Shown: piece after piece, positions 1-10,460 of the stretch
How positions within the stretch are numbered: position 1 is the first letter of the stretch
How the letters are laid out: the number at the start of each line of letters is the position of its first letter
Assembly (NCBI GenBank): GCA_047602055.1
Contig: JASGIG010000001.1
Span: forward strand, 1,240,001 to 1,304,000
Direction: 5' to 3'
Origin: JAODBQ01 sp047602055
GTDB taxonomy: Bacteria > Actinomycetota > Acidimicrobiia > Acidimicrobiales > Ilumatobacteraceae
Length of the DNA: 64,000 nt
Program-made: the position numbers and the translations under genes
Notes under the pieces: generated by a model
The model's database searches: none
What the model saw: the letters and a program-made list of their open reading frames with translations, nothing else
Told to the model about the DNA's origin: nothing

Positions 1-2
1 AC

Positions 3-1001
3 CCTCGTGGTGACTTCAGCGTGCACTACGCCTGCCCGCTGCTCGCCGCCGCCGGCTACGCCGTGGTCGGCTTCGGCACCCGCTACCAGAACAACGACAC
101 CGACTGCATGCACGAGCACTGCATCACCGACGTGCAGACCGTCCACGACGAGCTGCGCCGCCGGGGCGCGGAGGCCGTCGTGCTGCTCGGCAACTCCGGC
201 GGCGGCAGCCTGATGGCGATGGCCAACGCCGAGCTCGGCATCGGCGACGGCTGGATCGGGATGGCCGCCCACCCCGGCGAGGGCGTGTTCATGCTCCAGG
301 TCATCGACCCGAGCGTCGCCGACGAGAACGATCCGTTCTCGACCGTGCCGGAGCTGGACATGTACAACCCGGACAACGGGTGGCGCCCATGGCCGGAGCC
401 GTGCACGTACGACCGCGAGTGGCTGGCGCGCTACCGCGCCGCCCAGATCGACCGTGTCGCGCGCATCGACGCGATCGCCAAGGCGTCGATCGCCGACGCC
501 CAGGAGGCCGGCCGCGCCCTGCGTGGCGTCGAGCGATCCGACCCGCGGGCGTGGGCCGAACTGCGCCGGCGCACCGTCTACTCCAAGTACATGGTGATCA
601 ACCGCACGCTCGCCGACCCCGCCTACCTCGACCTGTCGATCGATCCGGACGAGCGCCCGATGGGTTCGCTGTTCGCCTTCCCCGACCCGTTCGACGCCAA
701 CTACGGGCGCGGCGGCTTGGCCCGCACGATGACGGCCCGGGGCTGGTTGAGCACGTGGTCCGGTCTGTCGAGCCACGCCAAGCTGGCCGACACGATGCCG
801 AAGGTCACCGTGCCGACGATCCTCGTGCACCCGACGGCCGACACCGAGATCCGCATCCGGCAGGCCAAGGAGATCGTCGACAACGCCGGCGCCAAGGACA
901 CGACCTACGTCGAGATGAAGGGTGCCCCGCACTACCTCGAAGGCCACCGCCCGGAGGCGCTCGCCCACGTCGCCGACTGGCTCGCCAAGCGCTTCCCGTA
1001 G
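3..1001 (+). CDS. alpha/beta hydrolase, 5' end outside window
   Basis: Probable serine hydrolase of the alpha/beta fold; substrate unknown. The frame is already open at the first bases (it reads P-R-G-D-F-S before the GTG at 21), so the true start lies upstream and the GTG at 21 should not be used. About 333 residues are visible. The nucleophile elbow is GNSGGG near visible residue 65, the acid is probably the Asp of HPTADTE, and the base the His of GAPHYLEGH near the C-terminus. It lies 103 bases before tuf, where fusA would be expected in a classical str operon. The family assignment is firm from these motifs, but no specific activity can be named. Confidence 0.8.
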   Translation, partial: PRGDFSVHYACPLLAAAGYAVVGFGTRYQNNDTDCMHEHCITDVQTVHDELRRRGAEAVVLLGNSGGGSLMAMANAELGIGDGWIGMAAHPGEGVFMLQVIDPSVADENDPFSTVPELDMYNPDNGWRPWPEPCTYDREWLARYRAAQIDRVARIDAIAKASIADAQEAGRALRGVERSDPRAWAELRRRTVYSKYMVINRTLADPAYLDLSIDPDERPMGSLFAFPDPFDANYGRGGLARTMTARGWLSTWSGLSSHAKLADTMPKVTVPTILVHPTADTEIRIRQAKEIVDNAGAKDTTYVEMKGAPHYLEGHRPEALAHVADWLAKRFP

Positions 1002-1050
1002 CGTGCGCGCCAGAGTGCCCGCGCCCGCACGAACGGCGCTGGTACGCCGT

Positions 1051-1056
1051 TACACT
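1051..1056 (+). promoter_or_regulatory. candidate -10 box (TACACT) for tuf
   Basis: TACACT fits the actinobacterial TANNNT -10 pattern and lies in the 103-base gap before tuf. It would give a start near 1063 and a 5' leader of about 40 bases. No convincing -35 hexamer is visible, so this is a weak call by eye. Confidence 0.3.
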
Positions 1057-1104
1057 CGCTGCGTTCTTTGACAACCCACTGGATCCGAGCAACGGAGTTC
1101 ACGC

Positions 1105-2289
<1,185 letters not shown>

Positions 2290-2302
2290 CGGTCCGACGA
2301 AC

Positions 2303-2617
2303 ATGGCTCAGAGCATCCGCATCCGCCTGAAGGCGTTCGATCACGAGATCATCGACCAGTCGACGAAGAAGATCGTCGAGACGGTCACCCGCACGAGCGC
2401 CACGGTCCGTGGCCCGATCCCGCTGCCGACCGACAAGCACCGTTACACGGTCATCCGTGGCCCACACATCGACAAGGACTCCCGGGAGCACTTCGAGATG
2501 CGCGTCCACAAGCGGCTGATCGATATCATCGACCCCAACGCCAAGACGATCGACAGCCTGCAGCGCATCGAGCTGCCCGCCGGCGTCGACATCGAGATCA
2601 AGATCCAGAGCGCGTAG
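2303..2617 (+). CDS. rpsJ: 30S ribosomal protein S10
   Basis: Component of the 30S head and first gene of the S10 operon; also the NusE antitermination partner. At 104 aa it has the normal length, with the typical start (IRIRLKAFDHEIID), the extended loop segment PIPLPTDKHRYTVIRGPH and the end GVDIEIKI. It starts 13 bases after tuf with only a weak Shine-Dalgarno, suggesting coupling to tuf. The expected next gene, rplC, is not adjacent: a hairpin follows and then about 31 kb of polysaccharide genes. Confidence 0.97.
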   Translation: MAQSIRIRLKAFDHEIIDQSTKKIVETVTRTSATVRGPIPLPTDKHRYTVIRGPHIDKDSREHFEMRVHKRLIDIIDPNAKTIDSLQRIELPAGVDIEIKIQSA

Positions 2618-2631
2618 TCCCTGCAAGCTCC

Positions 2632-2655
2632 CAGCGGCGGCATCTGGCGCCGCTG
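2632..2655 (+). terminator. hairpin after rpsJ
   Basis: Inverted repeat CAGCGGCG / CGCCGCTG with an 8-base loop begins 14 bases after the rpsJ stop. It is GC-rich without a U-run, so it is at best an I-shaped or processing hairpin. Its position, where the S10 operon is interrupted, suits transcription termination. Confidence 0.4.
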
Positions 2656-2698
2656 TGGTCGGACACGCCGCTGATCGCGTGCGAAAGGCTGTGTTGAC

Positions 2699-3589
2699 GT
2701 GCCCGGGTGGGCAGACGACGACGATCTCGATGACGATGCCCGTGAGATCCCGTGGCGCTCCGTGGGTGCGATCGGTCTCGTCCTCCTTGCGCTCGCTGTG
2801 GTCGCGATGGTCGTGGTCGGCGCACGTTCGGCCAGCAGGATGGGCGCCAGCGATCCGAGCGACGCCACCGGCGCGCCGACGACCATGACCGTTGTGCCGA
2901 TCCCGGCGGTGAGCGCGACGAGCGGCGCGTCGACGTCTTCGACCACCTCGACGTCTTCGACCACCTCGACGACGACGACCACGACCACCACCGAGCCAGC
3001 CGTCGCCACGTCGACGACGAGCTCGTCGACGCCGTCGGCCCCGTCCACGACGATGGGGAGCGTCACACCGGCGGTTCTCGGCACGGTGCTGATCGTCGTC
3101 GACGGCGGCGTCGTCGTCAGCGGGGCGGTGGCCAGCGAGCAGCAGCAGGCGGCGGTGCGTGCCGTTGCCGTCACCTATGCCAACGGAGCGGCGATCGACG
3201 ACCAGACCGCGGTCGCCGCCGACGCGCCACCAGCGGCCGACGTCGTCATCCGCGACCTCACCGGGCCGTTCCCCGACGGCGCCACGGAGTTGCGCAGCTG
3301 GCAGACGGCGGCACTCGACCGCTTGGCGGCGATCATGACCGCGCTGCCGGAGACGACGCTGACCCTCGAAGGTCACGCCACCCGCAACACGTCCGCTGGC
3401 CACAACGTGCCGATCTCCGAACAGCGGGCACGGGCCGCCGAGCAGTACCTCGCCGACCACGGCGTGGCCCCGGAGCGGATGACCGTCGTCGGCGTCGGCG
3501 ACACCGAACCCCTCGACCTCGGCAGCGGCATGACCGATCAGGCCAAGGACCGCCGCACCGAGTTCATCGTGCACGGTCTGCTGGTCTGA
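2699..3589 (+). CDS. membrane-anchored OmpA-like domain protein
   Basis: Envelope protein of 296 aa. An acidic cytoplasmic N-terminus is followed by one membrane segment (residues about 22-42), a long Ser/Thr-rich linker (about 75-120) and an extracytoplasmic region. The last 90 residues match the OmpA C-terminal, peptidoglycan-binding fold: TLTLEGHATRN, then SEQRARAAEQYLADHG, VVGVGDTEP and DRRTEFIV. The preceding part resembles a BON-like segment. The linker DNA near 2930-2965 contains a tandem 18-base repeat. The GTG start is preceded by GAAAGG, 12 bases away. It probably tethers the membrane to the wall; its place between rpsJ and the polysaccharide genes says nothing definite about function. 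Confidence 0.8.
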   Translation: MPGWADDDDLDDDAREIPWRSVGAIGLVLLALAVVAMVVVGARSASRMGASDPSDATGAPTTMTVVPIPAVSATSGASTSSTTSTSSTTSTTTTTTTTEPAVATSTTSSSTPSAPSTTMGSVTPAVLGTVLIVVDGGVVVSGAVASEQQQAAVRAVAVTYANGAAIDDQTAVAADAPPAADVVIRDLTGPFPDGATELRSWQTAALDRLAAIMTALPETTLTLEGHATRNTSAGHNVPISEQRARAAEQYLADHGVAPERMTVVGVGDTEPLDLGSGMTDQAKDRRTEFIVHGLLV

Positions 3590-3638
3590 ACAGGCGACGC
3601 CGCCCGGGGAACATCGCAGCGTCGAAGGGCCGGGACAG

Positions 3639-3644
3639 TAGCCT
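3639..3644 (+). promoter_or_regulatory. leaderless-type -10 box (TAGCCT) for the wecB-like gene
   Basis: TAGCCT lies 7 bases before the GTG start at 3652, and no Shine-Dalgarno is present. One of eight such boxes in the window. Confidence 0.45.
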
Positions 3645-3651
3645 CCCCCGG

Positions 3652-4743
3652 GTGCAGCCATCCGGGGTCGTCGCCGTCGTACTCGGTACCCGGCCCGAGC
3701 TGATCAAGCTCGCCCCGGTGATCCGTGCTCTCGGCGAGCGGGCCATGGTCGTCCACACCGGCCAGCACTACGACGAGAACATGAGCGCGGTGTTTCTCGA
3801 TCAGCTCGGCATCGGCCGGCCGGCGCACCACCTCACCGTTGGCGGGCAGACCCGTGGCGCCCAGATCGGCGAGGCGACGATCGCCATCGAGCGGCTGCTG
3901 CTCGACTCGCGCCCGGCGGCCGTGCTCGTCCAGGGGGACACCAACTCCGGGCTCGCCGGCGCCTTGGCTGCCAACGCCGCCGGCATGGCCCTCGCTCACC
4001 TCGAAGCCGGGCTGCGCAGCTTCGACCGGCGGATGCCCGAGGAGCACAACCGCGTGGTCATCGACGCCCTGTCCGATCTTTGCCTTGCCCCGCACCCGGC
4101 GAACGCCGACCTGCTCGCGGCCGAAGGCATCCCGCCCGAGCGAGTGCGGGTCACCGGGAGCACGTTGCGTGAGGCGCTGGTGCCGATGCTGCCCGACCCC
4201 ACCGAGCACGCCGGCCTGCTGGAAGCGGCCGGCGTCGAGGCGAACCGCTACGTGCTGTCGACGATCCATCGCCAGGAGAACACGGATGATCCTGAGCGGC
4301 TCGCCATGGTCCTCGGCGAGCTCGGCGCCGCGCCGATGCGAGTCGTGCTCCCACTGCATCCGCGCACTCGTGCCCGAGTCGACCAGTTCGGCCTGCGATC
4401 GCTGCTCGATCCGCTCACCGTCATCGACCCGCTCGGCTACCGCGAGTTCGTCGGTCTGGCCTCGTCGGCCGCCCTGCTGATCAGCGACTCCGGCGGCGTG
4501 CAGGAAGAGGCGACGATCGTCAAGCGTCCCGTGGTCATCGTCCGTCGCTCGACGGAGCGGCCCGAGCTGCTGGGCACGTTCGCCCACCTCGTCGAGCCCG
4601 GGCCGGAGCTGGGCACGACGATCACCGAGCTGCTTGCCGACGTCGACGAGCTGCACGCCTCGCTCGCGGCGCTGCCGTACCCCTACGGCGGCGACGCCAG
4701 CGAGCGAGTCGTCGCGGCGCTGGACGAGCTCGTCGCCACCTGA
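3652..4743 (+). CDS. wecB: UDP-N-acetylglucosamine 2-epimerase (non-hydrolysing)
   Basis: Converts UDP-GlcNAc to UDP-ManNAc in the cytoplasm for surface polysaccharide synthesis. The protein is 363 aa, normal for the family. The family motifs appear in order: GTRPELIK near the N-terminus, HTGQHYDENM, VQGDTNS, HLEAGLRS, PEEHNRVVID, STIHRQEN, LPLHP, then SDSGGVQEEA and STERPE in the second Rossmann-like domain. The frame is open far upstream, but the GTG at 3652 is chosen because it directly precedes the first beta strand and follows a -10-like box. It converges on the GH9 gene 13 bases downstream. The WecG-like transferase at 24570 is the likely user of its product. Confidence 0.92.
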   Translation: MQPSGVVAVVLGTRPELIKLAPVIRALGERAMVVHTGQHYDENMSAVFLDQLGIGRPAHHLTVGGQTRGAQIGEATIAIERLLLDSRPAAVLVQGDTNSGLAGALAANAAGMALAHLEAGLRSFDRRMPEEHNRVVIDALSDLCLAPHPANADLLAAEGIPPERVRVTGSTLREALVPMLPDPTEHAGLLEAAGVEANRYVLSTIHRQENTDDPERLAMVLGELGAAPMRVVLPLHPRTRARVDQFGLRSLLDPLTVIDPLGYREFVGLASSAALLISDSGGVQEEATIVKRPVVIVRRSTERPELLGTFAHLVEPGPELGTTITELLADVDELHASLAALPYPYGGDASERVVAALDELVAT

Positions 4744-4756
4744 GCCACGTCGGCCG

Positions 4757-7359
4757 TCAGGTCGTCGCCGCCAACACGCCGAGCGTCCACAGCGCAACGG
4801 CGTGGCTCTGCTGCACGGTGAACTCGTTCATCATCGGGAACGGGCCGACGTCGTACCACGACCACAGCAGCGGCACGGCGTTCGCCGGTGGCGTCAGCCC
4901 GGCGGGCTTCAGGAACGAGGTGTCCACCCAGTCGTCGTCGGCGGACAGGCCGAGATCGTCGATGCCGTAGACGAACGTGCCCGGCCAGACCGGCAACGCG
5001 CCGTGCTGGGCGTCGACGATCAGCGGATGGCGAGTCGGGTTGGTGCCGAGACCGGTGGCGAACGAGGTGTTCAGCGGGTTGCCGCCGAGCGAGAACGAGG
5101 CGGACTGGACCGCGGCGGTCCGGTAGCGCTCGTCGCCGGTGAGCACGAAGGCGCGCAGCAGGCCGACGCCGTGCGGGATCGACGGGCCAAGGCCGTAGAC
5201 GAACGGTGCGCCGGGGTAGTCGACGGCCCACCCGAACGCCGTCGTCTGCTGGCCGGCGAGGACCTTGTCGGCGTTGTTGCGAATCGAGGCGATGCTGTTG
5301 GACCGCATCGTCGGGTCGGTCAGCGACTGGTCGGCCATGGCGTACAGCCACGCCGCGTCGCACGTCGGGCCGGGGCAGTCCAGCGAATCGGCCGCGGCAG
5401 TGTCGAACGTCGACGCGTCGGCGAAGACGTCGTTCCACGAGCGGTCGCCGGTGAGCTGGAGCATGGCGGCGGCGGCCGCGGCGCGCTGTGGCTCGACATC
5501 GCCGTCGAGCGACGTGCGGGTCGCCGCCGGCGCGGCCGCCCACTGCGCTTCCGCCCATGCCATCGCCTTGCCCGCCGACGCGGCATAGCCCGCAGCACGG
5601 GTCGCGTCGTCGTCGCGCAGCACCGTGGCCGCCTGCGCTGCCGCCGATGCGTAGATGTACGTCGACCACACGTCCGGGGCGAAGACGTAGACGTCGATCT
5701 CGTTGTCCCACGAGGTCTCGTCGCCGTTGCCGAAGCGGCCCTGGTCGACGTTGCCCGGGATGCCGCCATCGGCGGTCTGCAGGCGCATGAACTGGTCGAG
5801 GTCCCACAGTCCTTCGTCGATCAGGTCCGGGATGGCGTTGCCCGACTCGGGGATGTCGAGGTCGAGGTCGGCGAACGTCGACGGGTACAGCCGCACGAGG
5901 TCGAGCGCGGCGTCGAGGTAGGCGAGATGCTGGATGCGCGAGTTCCAGTCCCCGGCGTCGAAGTGCCCGCCGGAGGCGTCGACGGCCACCTCACCGACGA
6001 CGTGTTCGCCGTACTCGTCGAAGCGGTCGTCGACGCCGACGTTGCTCGGGTCGTCGACCATCGTCAGGTCGGTCTGGTGGAACGCCGTGCCCCCTGCTGC
6101 GGTGAATGCCGCCGGGTGGGTGACCGCGGTGAACGGCTCGGTCAGGGCGATGCCGCTGCGCTGTTGGAACATCGAGCGGGCGACGGTCACCGCGGCGCGC
6201 CGCCACGTCGAGGTGGCGGCGATCGTCACCGACGTCGAACAGCCGATGGTGTCGACGCAGATCTGGTAGCGGCCCGGCGTCCGCACCGCGGAGAAGTCGA
6301 TGGCGTGCACCTCCGCACCGCTGAGGTCGCCCTTGCCGCTCCCCCGCCAGCCGGCGGGACGCGCCGCGTCGTCGTGCCCCGGTCGACCACGGCGCCACTG
6401 GTCCGATCCACCACCGTGAATCCCAGCTCGTCGTAGTGCAACCCGCCACCGCCGCCGGTCCAGGTCGACAGCTCGGCGATCTTGCCGTCGTCGCCGGGCG
6501 CGTAGCCAACCTGGTTGACGTGTACGGCGGGGCTGTACGACGTCGACGGGTCGAGATCGACCGCGATGTCGTCGACGTCGCCGCCCGGAACTCGCAAGGT
6601 CAGCGCGGTGCGCGTCGGGATCGGGGCGGTGAAGGTGAGGAACACGTCGTGGACGAGGGGCGAGGTGTCGTCGGCGTCCGGGCCGGTGCGTCCGACCGGG
6701 CGGCTGATGCGCGACACCGACGTCGGCACGAGGTCGCCGAGGCGCCAGCTCGTCGCCTGGTCGAGCGGTTCGGGATCCAGCTTGCGACCGACGAGCGTGA
6801 GCTTCGACCCGTCGTCGGCGCGCGTCACCCGGCCGGCCTCGATCCGCACCTGGAGCACGTTCGGTGCCACGAGCGCCGCCCAGCTCGCCTGGTGCCTGGC
6901 GCCCTTGGTGGCCGACGATGTCGCCGCCGCGTAGGTCGTGTCGACGTCGATGCCGGCGACGACCGGCGCGCTCGGGGCGCCCGCGTCGCCGTTGCGCACT
7001 CGGGCGAAGACCATCTGGTAGCCGGCATCGGGCAACGTGACGGTGGCCGCCGCCGACAGGGGTTGCCACGGCGCGTCGGCGAACGTCGGGTCGCTGGACA
7101 GCTGAACGTCCGTGGCGCCGGTGGGCGCGGTGAGCGTCGCCGTCACGGTGGCGTCGGTGGCGATGGCCGCGCCGCCGTCGAGCTGCAGGGTCAGGGCGGC
7201 GGGCGGGGAAGCCGACGAGCCACCGTCGACCGCAGCGCCCGTCGTCCCCGTCTCGCCGGAGGTCAGCGGCCGCGTCGGCCCGCTCGTCGCCGTCGACGAG
7301 CATGCCGCGAGCAGCGCCGCGGCAAGAGCGAGCGCTGCCGGCGCACTCAGGCGGCGCAT
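4757..7359 (-). CDS. GH9 endoglucanase-like lipoprotein (frameshifted)
   Basis: Secreted glycoside hydrolase of family 9, likely cleaving beta-1,4-glucan-like chains. The N-terminus is a lipoprotein signal (MRRLSAPAALALAAALLAAC), then Ig-like/CelD-type N-terminal domains, then the catalytic domain with GGHFDAGDWNSR (catalytic Asp pair) and, near the end, GGNPLNTSF, THPLIVD-like sequence and MNEFT with the catalytic Glu. The reading frame changes once near 6376-6379. Adding one C to the CCCC run there restores VVDRG-HDDAARPAGW and a single frame of about 867 aa. The start overlaps the stop of the upstream gene (TGATG), implying translational coupling. Role: probably trimming or release of the polymer made by this cluster. 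Confidence 0.82.
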
Positions 7360-9284
7360 CAGTGGTGGTCGACCCGCACGCCGGCCGCCCCGGCCAGGAT
7401 CCCTGTCGCTCGAACTGCGGACGCCAGCGCGAAGCGCAGCTGCGGTGGTCGCTGCCGCGCCAGTTGACCGATGGGCCGGAGTGCTGCTCGCGTCAGCTCG
7501 GCGACGCCGTGGAACGCCATCCGCGCCGGGCGGGCCTGCCCGCTGCGCGTCGTCGTCACGAACTGACTGTTGCCCAGCCACCAGAAGTTCTTCAACTGAT
7601 AGCGGTACGTCGCCCGTTGTGCCGGTTGGGTTTCGTAGACGACCGCGTCGCGCGCGTAGTGGATGCGGACGCCTTCGGCTCGAGCTGCGCTGAAGAACAC
7701 CATGTCCTCGCCGCCGAGCTTGCCGAGGTCGGGCTCGAAGCGCAGCGGCGTGCGCCGCAGCCAGGCACCCGAGAGCAGCGCGTTGTGTGTCGAGCCGATG
7801 TCGATGCGGGCCCCGTCGCGGAAGTCGTTGAGCCCGGCGCCGAGGAACGGTTCCGCGGTGAGCCAGCGCGGTGCATCGGGCCCGGCGACGCGCACCTCCG
7901 GGCCGCTGATCACGTCAGCCCCGGTGCGCCGTTGCACGGCGAGCAGCTCCTGCACCCACTTCACGTCGGGCACGCAATCGTCGTCGGTCATCGCGATCCA
8001 GTCGGCGCCGGCGGCGAGCGCCGTCTCGATGACCAGGTTGCGGGCCAGGGAGATGTTCTGGTGACCTGAGATGCGGTACTCGATGCCGGCATCGAAGCGA
8101 CCGACGTAGCGCTTGACCACGTCACGGGCGAGTCCGGCAGGGGTGTCGTCGACGATCACGACGCCGATCGTCGAGTTGCGGTCGTGTTCGGCGATGGCGA
8201 GCACCCCGTCGAGCAGCGCAGCGAGCGGCTCGTTGCGCTGGTAGGTGCACACGCCGACGATGACGGTCGGCTTGCCGGGCGCCGCCGCCGGTGGGCGCGG
8301 CGCGACCTCAGGGTATTGCTCGATCAACCGCGCCGCGGCGCGGCCACCGGGCGCGACGGCAACCAGGTTGTAGCCGTGGTTCTCGTTGGTCTTCAGGTCG
8401 CGGAGCCGGTCGATGTTGACGGCGTCGATGCGCTCCACGGTGCCGTCGTCGAAGAGGAATGCCACGACGAAGCCGCGGTCGAGCAACAGGCGGCTGGTGG
8501 CGTGCCCCTGATCGCGGCCGTGGTCTTCGTAGAGCACGACGATGTCGCCGTGAGAGGCGCAGTCGAACGTCGACAGGACCCGGGTCTCCATCCCCTCGAT
8601 GTCGAGCTTGACGAACGTCAGGCCGTCCGGCTCGCGGGCGGCTCTGACGCAGTCCAGCAACTCGCGCAGCCCGATGGTCGCGACGTTCTCCTCGGTCGCC
8701 CCGGCCGGCGCGAGCTCGCGCAGCATGCTCGCCGACACGTGGTCCGAAGGCGCGCTATAGAACGGCACCTCTTGCCCGCTGGCGTCGCTCACCGCCCGAT
8801 GAAGCGCGACGAACCGGTCGTCGTTCGCCACGTTGTTGGCGACGAGATGGGCGTACTGGTCGGTACCGGCTTCGACGGCGACGACACGCCCGGCGTCACC
8901 GGCGATGTGACCGGTCGCGATGCTCCAGATCCCGAGGTTGGCGCCACAGTCGAGGAAGCCGTCGCCCGGGTGGAACATGCTGGCGAGGAGGTGGTCGACG
9001 TCGGGTTCGTAGGATCGATCGACGAGCAGCGAGCGCAGCCAGAGCGAGTCGCGTCGGTCGACGAGCAGCACCCCGTTGCCGCCGAGGTCGAACCGCACGG
9101 CACCGTCCTTGCCGGCGAGGGCCTTGCCGGTGAGACGGCACGACAGGCCGATGGCCCGGCCGCCCGTGGCTCGATTGGAGCCCTCGGCCAGCAATCGCAG
9201 CGTTGCCGGAAGGACGCGGTCGCGCCATCGCCTCCGGCCGTCGGGGCCGACCGGTTGCACGGGTTCGACGAACAGCCTGGTCAT
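7359..9284 (-). CDS. FkbM-type methyltransferase fused to GT2 glycosyltransferase
   Basis: Bifunctional enzyme of 641 aa. Residues about 100-320 are an FkbM-like SAM-dependent methyltransferase: FLDCGANLGIWS is the SAM-binding loop, followed by VVAVEAG and VKLDIEGMETRVL. Residues about 340-570 are a family 2 glycosyltransferase: VIVGVCTYQRN, VIVDD, the AMTDDDC divalent-metal motif and LGGEDMVFF. A basic C-terminal tail follows. The two activities probably add and methylate a sugar of the repeat unit. Its TGA overlaps the GH9 ATG by one base, so the pair is coupled. Both halves are well conserved; the acceptor is unknown. Confidence 0.88.
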   Translation of the reverse strand: MTRLFVEPVQPVGPDGRRRWRDRVLPATLRLLAEGSNRATGGRAIGLSCRLTGKALAGKDGAVRFDLGGNGVLLVDRRDSLWLRSLLVDRSYEPDVDHLLASMFHPGDGFLDCGANLGIWSIATGHIAGDAGRVVAVEAGTDQYAHLVANNVANDDRFVALHRAVSDASGQEVPFYSAPSDHVSASMLRELAPAGATEENVATIGLRELLDCVRAAREPDGLTFVKLDIEGMETRVLSTFDCASHGDIVVLYEDHGRDQGHATSRLLLDRGFVVAFLFDDGTVERIDAVNIDRLRDLKTNENHGYNLVAVAPGGRAAARLIEQYPEVAPRPPAAAPGKPTVIVGVCTYQRNEPLAALLDGVLAIAEHDRNSTIGVVIVDDTPAGLARDVVKRYVGRFDAGIEYRISGHQNISLARNLVIETALAAGADWIAMTDDDCVPDVKWVQELLAVQRRTGADVISGPEVRVAGPDAPRWLTAEPFLGAGLNDFRDGARIDIGSTHNALLSGAWLRRTPLRFEPDLGKLGGEDMVFFSAARAEGVRIHYARDAVVYETQPAQRATYRYQLKNFWWLGNSQFVTTTRSGQARPARMAFHGVAELTRAALRPIGQLARQRPPQLRFALASAVRATGILAGAAGVRVDHH

Positions 9285-9332
9285 GTCGCTTCTGTCTCGC
9301 CAGCGGGGGTGGTGGTCTGTCGGGACGCGGGT

Positions 9333-10460
9333 TCAGCGCCGACGGTCGGCGACGATCTCGGCGAGGAACTTCTGGTATTGCGCACCGATGGTGCTCCACG
9401 CAAAGCGTTGCGCCGTCGCCGCAGCTTGGGCGGTGAGCGCCGACTTCGGGGTGCCGATCGCCCGTTGCAGCGCCGCCACCGTCGCGTCCTCGTCTTCGGT
9501 GTCGACGAGGCCGTCGGTCTGCCGGTCCCCCATGCCGTCCGTACCGTCGTTGCCGAAGATCCACTCGGTGACCGAGTAACGGTGGGCGACCACCGGGGTG
9601 CCACAGGCCATCGCTTCGATGTAGACGTTGCCGAACGACTCCCAGAGCGAGGTGTGCAGGAATGCGTCCGCCGAGCGGTACAGATCGGGCATCCGTCCGC
9701 TTTCGAGGACCATGCGCTGGAAGCGTCCAGGGAGGGCTTCCGCGGCAAGCGCGTCGACGTCGTCGCGCAAGGGCCCGTCGCCGGCGACGATCATGTGGGC
9801 ATCGGGCACACGGGCGACGGCGCGCATGGCCGCGAGCACCCGCTTGCTCTCGACCAGCGCGCTGGCCATCACGATGAGCGGCTTGTCGTCGGGTACGCCG
9901 AACGCCGCCTTCGTGGCGGGACCCGGCGAGAATCGGCTCGGGTCGATCCCGTTGGGGATCAGCGCGCATCGCCAGCGCTCCCGGTTGCGCTCGAGGTACA
10001 GGGGATTTGTGCACACCAGCGCATCGCACCGGAACGCTCGGAACTCACGGTCGGTCGAGTACGCCGGCCAGTCGCCGTTCTCCGTGATGTACATGTGCAG
10101 CGGCCGGCGGCGCTCGCCGGGCCAGCGCGACAGCATCCAGTTGATGAACGGGTAGCTACAGCTCACCGTGACGTCGAACTCCGACGGCCGGTAGCGAGGC
10201 ATGAACGTGGCCATGAACGTGGCGTCCTCGTAGGCGTACTCCGACCGCAGCGGCGGGAACTTGGGGAAGCGCTCGAAGCGCCGGCGACTGATCAGGGGCG
10301 AGTGCACGAACTGATAGGGCACGTCCGGCCGCGGCTCACCACTGCCGACGACGGTGACGTCCTCGCCGCGCTCGGCAAGCTGCGTGGCGATGGCCCCGAA
10401 CGCCACCTCGGCGCCTCGGTCGACTCGGTGCATGCCCGGCAGCATGAACAGGATTCTCAT
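9333..10460 (-). CDS. GT4 glycosyltransferase
   Basis: Cytoplasmic GT-B fold glycosyltransferase of family 4, 375 aa. The N-terminal domain starts MRILFMLPGMHRVDRGAE. The C-terminal nucleotide-sugar domain shows ALVESKRVLAAM, VAGDGPLRDDV and the E-x7-E motif in ESFGNVYIEAMACGTPVV. GGATCCTGAAG before the ATG at 10460 provides a Shine-Dalgarno. The start lies inside the extended open frame of the preceding GT2 gene, which argues that that frame is too long. Sugar and acceptor cannot be named from sequence. Confidence 0.9.
   Translation of the reverse strand: MRILFMLPGMHRVDRGAEVAFGAIATQLAERGEDVTVVGSGEPRPDVPYQFVHSPLISRRRFERFPKFPPLRSEYAYEDATFMATFMPRYRPSEFDVTVSCSYPFINWMLSRWPGERRRPLHMYITENGDWPAYSTDREFRAFRCDALVCTNPLYLERNRERWRCALIPNGIDPSRFSPGPATKAAFGVPDDKPLIVMASALVESKRVLAAMRAVARVPDAHMIVAGDGPLRDDVDALAAEALPGRFQRMVLESGRMPDLYRSADAFLHTSLWESFGNVYIEAMACGTPVVAHRYSVTEWIFGNDGTDGMGDRQTDGLVDTEDEDATVAALQRAIGTPKSALTAQAAATAQRFAWSTIGAQYQKFLAEIVADRRR

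Noticed and set aside
2931..2966. Tandem 18-base repeats as a regulatory minisatellite
   Set aside because: They encode the Thr/Ser-rich linker of the OmpA-like protein and are explained by the coding sequence.
4757..7303. 848-aa uninterrupted frame as the whole GH9 gene
   Set aside because: The N-terminal 300 residues are Arg/Asp-rich shadow sequence. The real N-terminus, with lipoprotein signal, is in another frame starting at 7359, joined by a frameshift.
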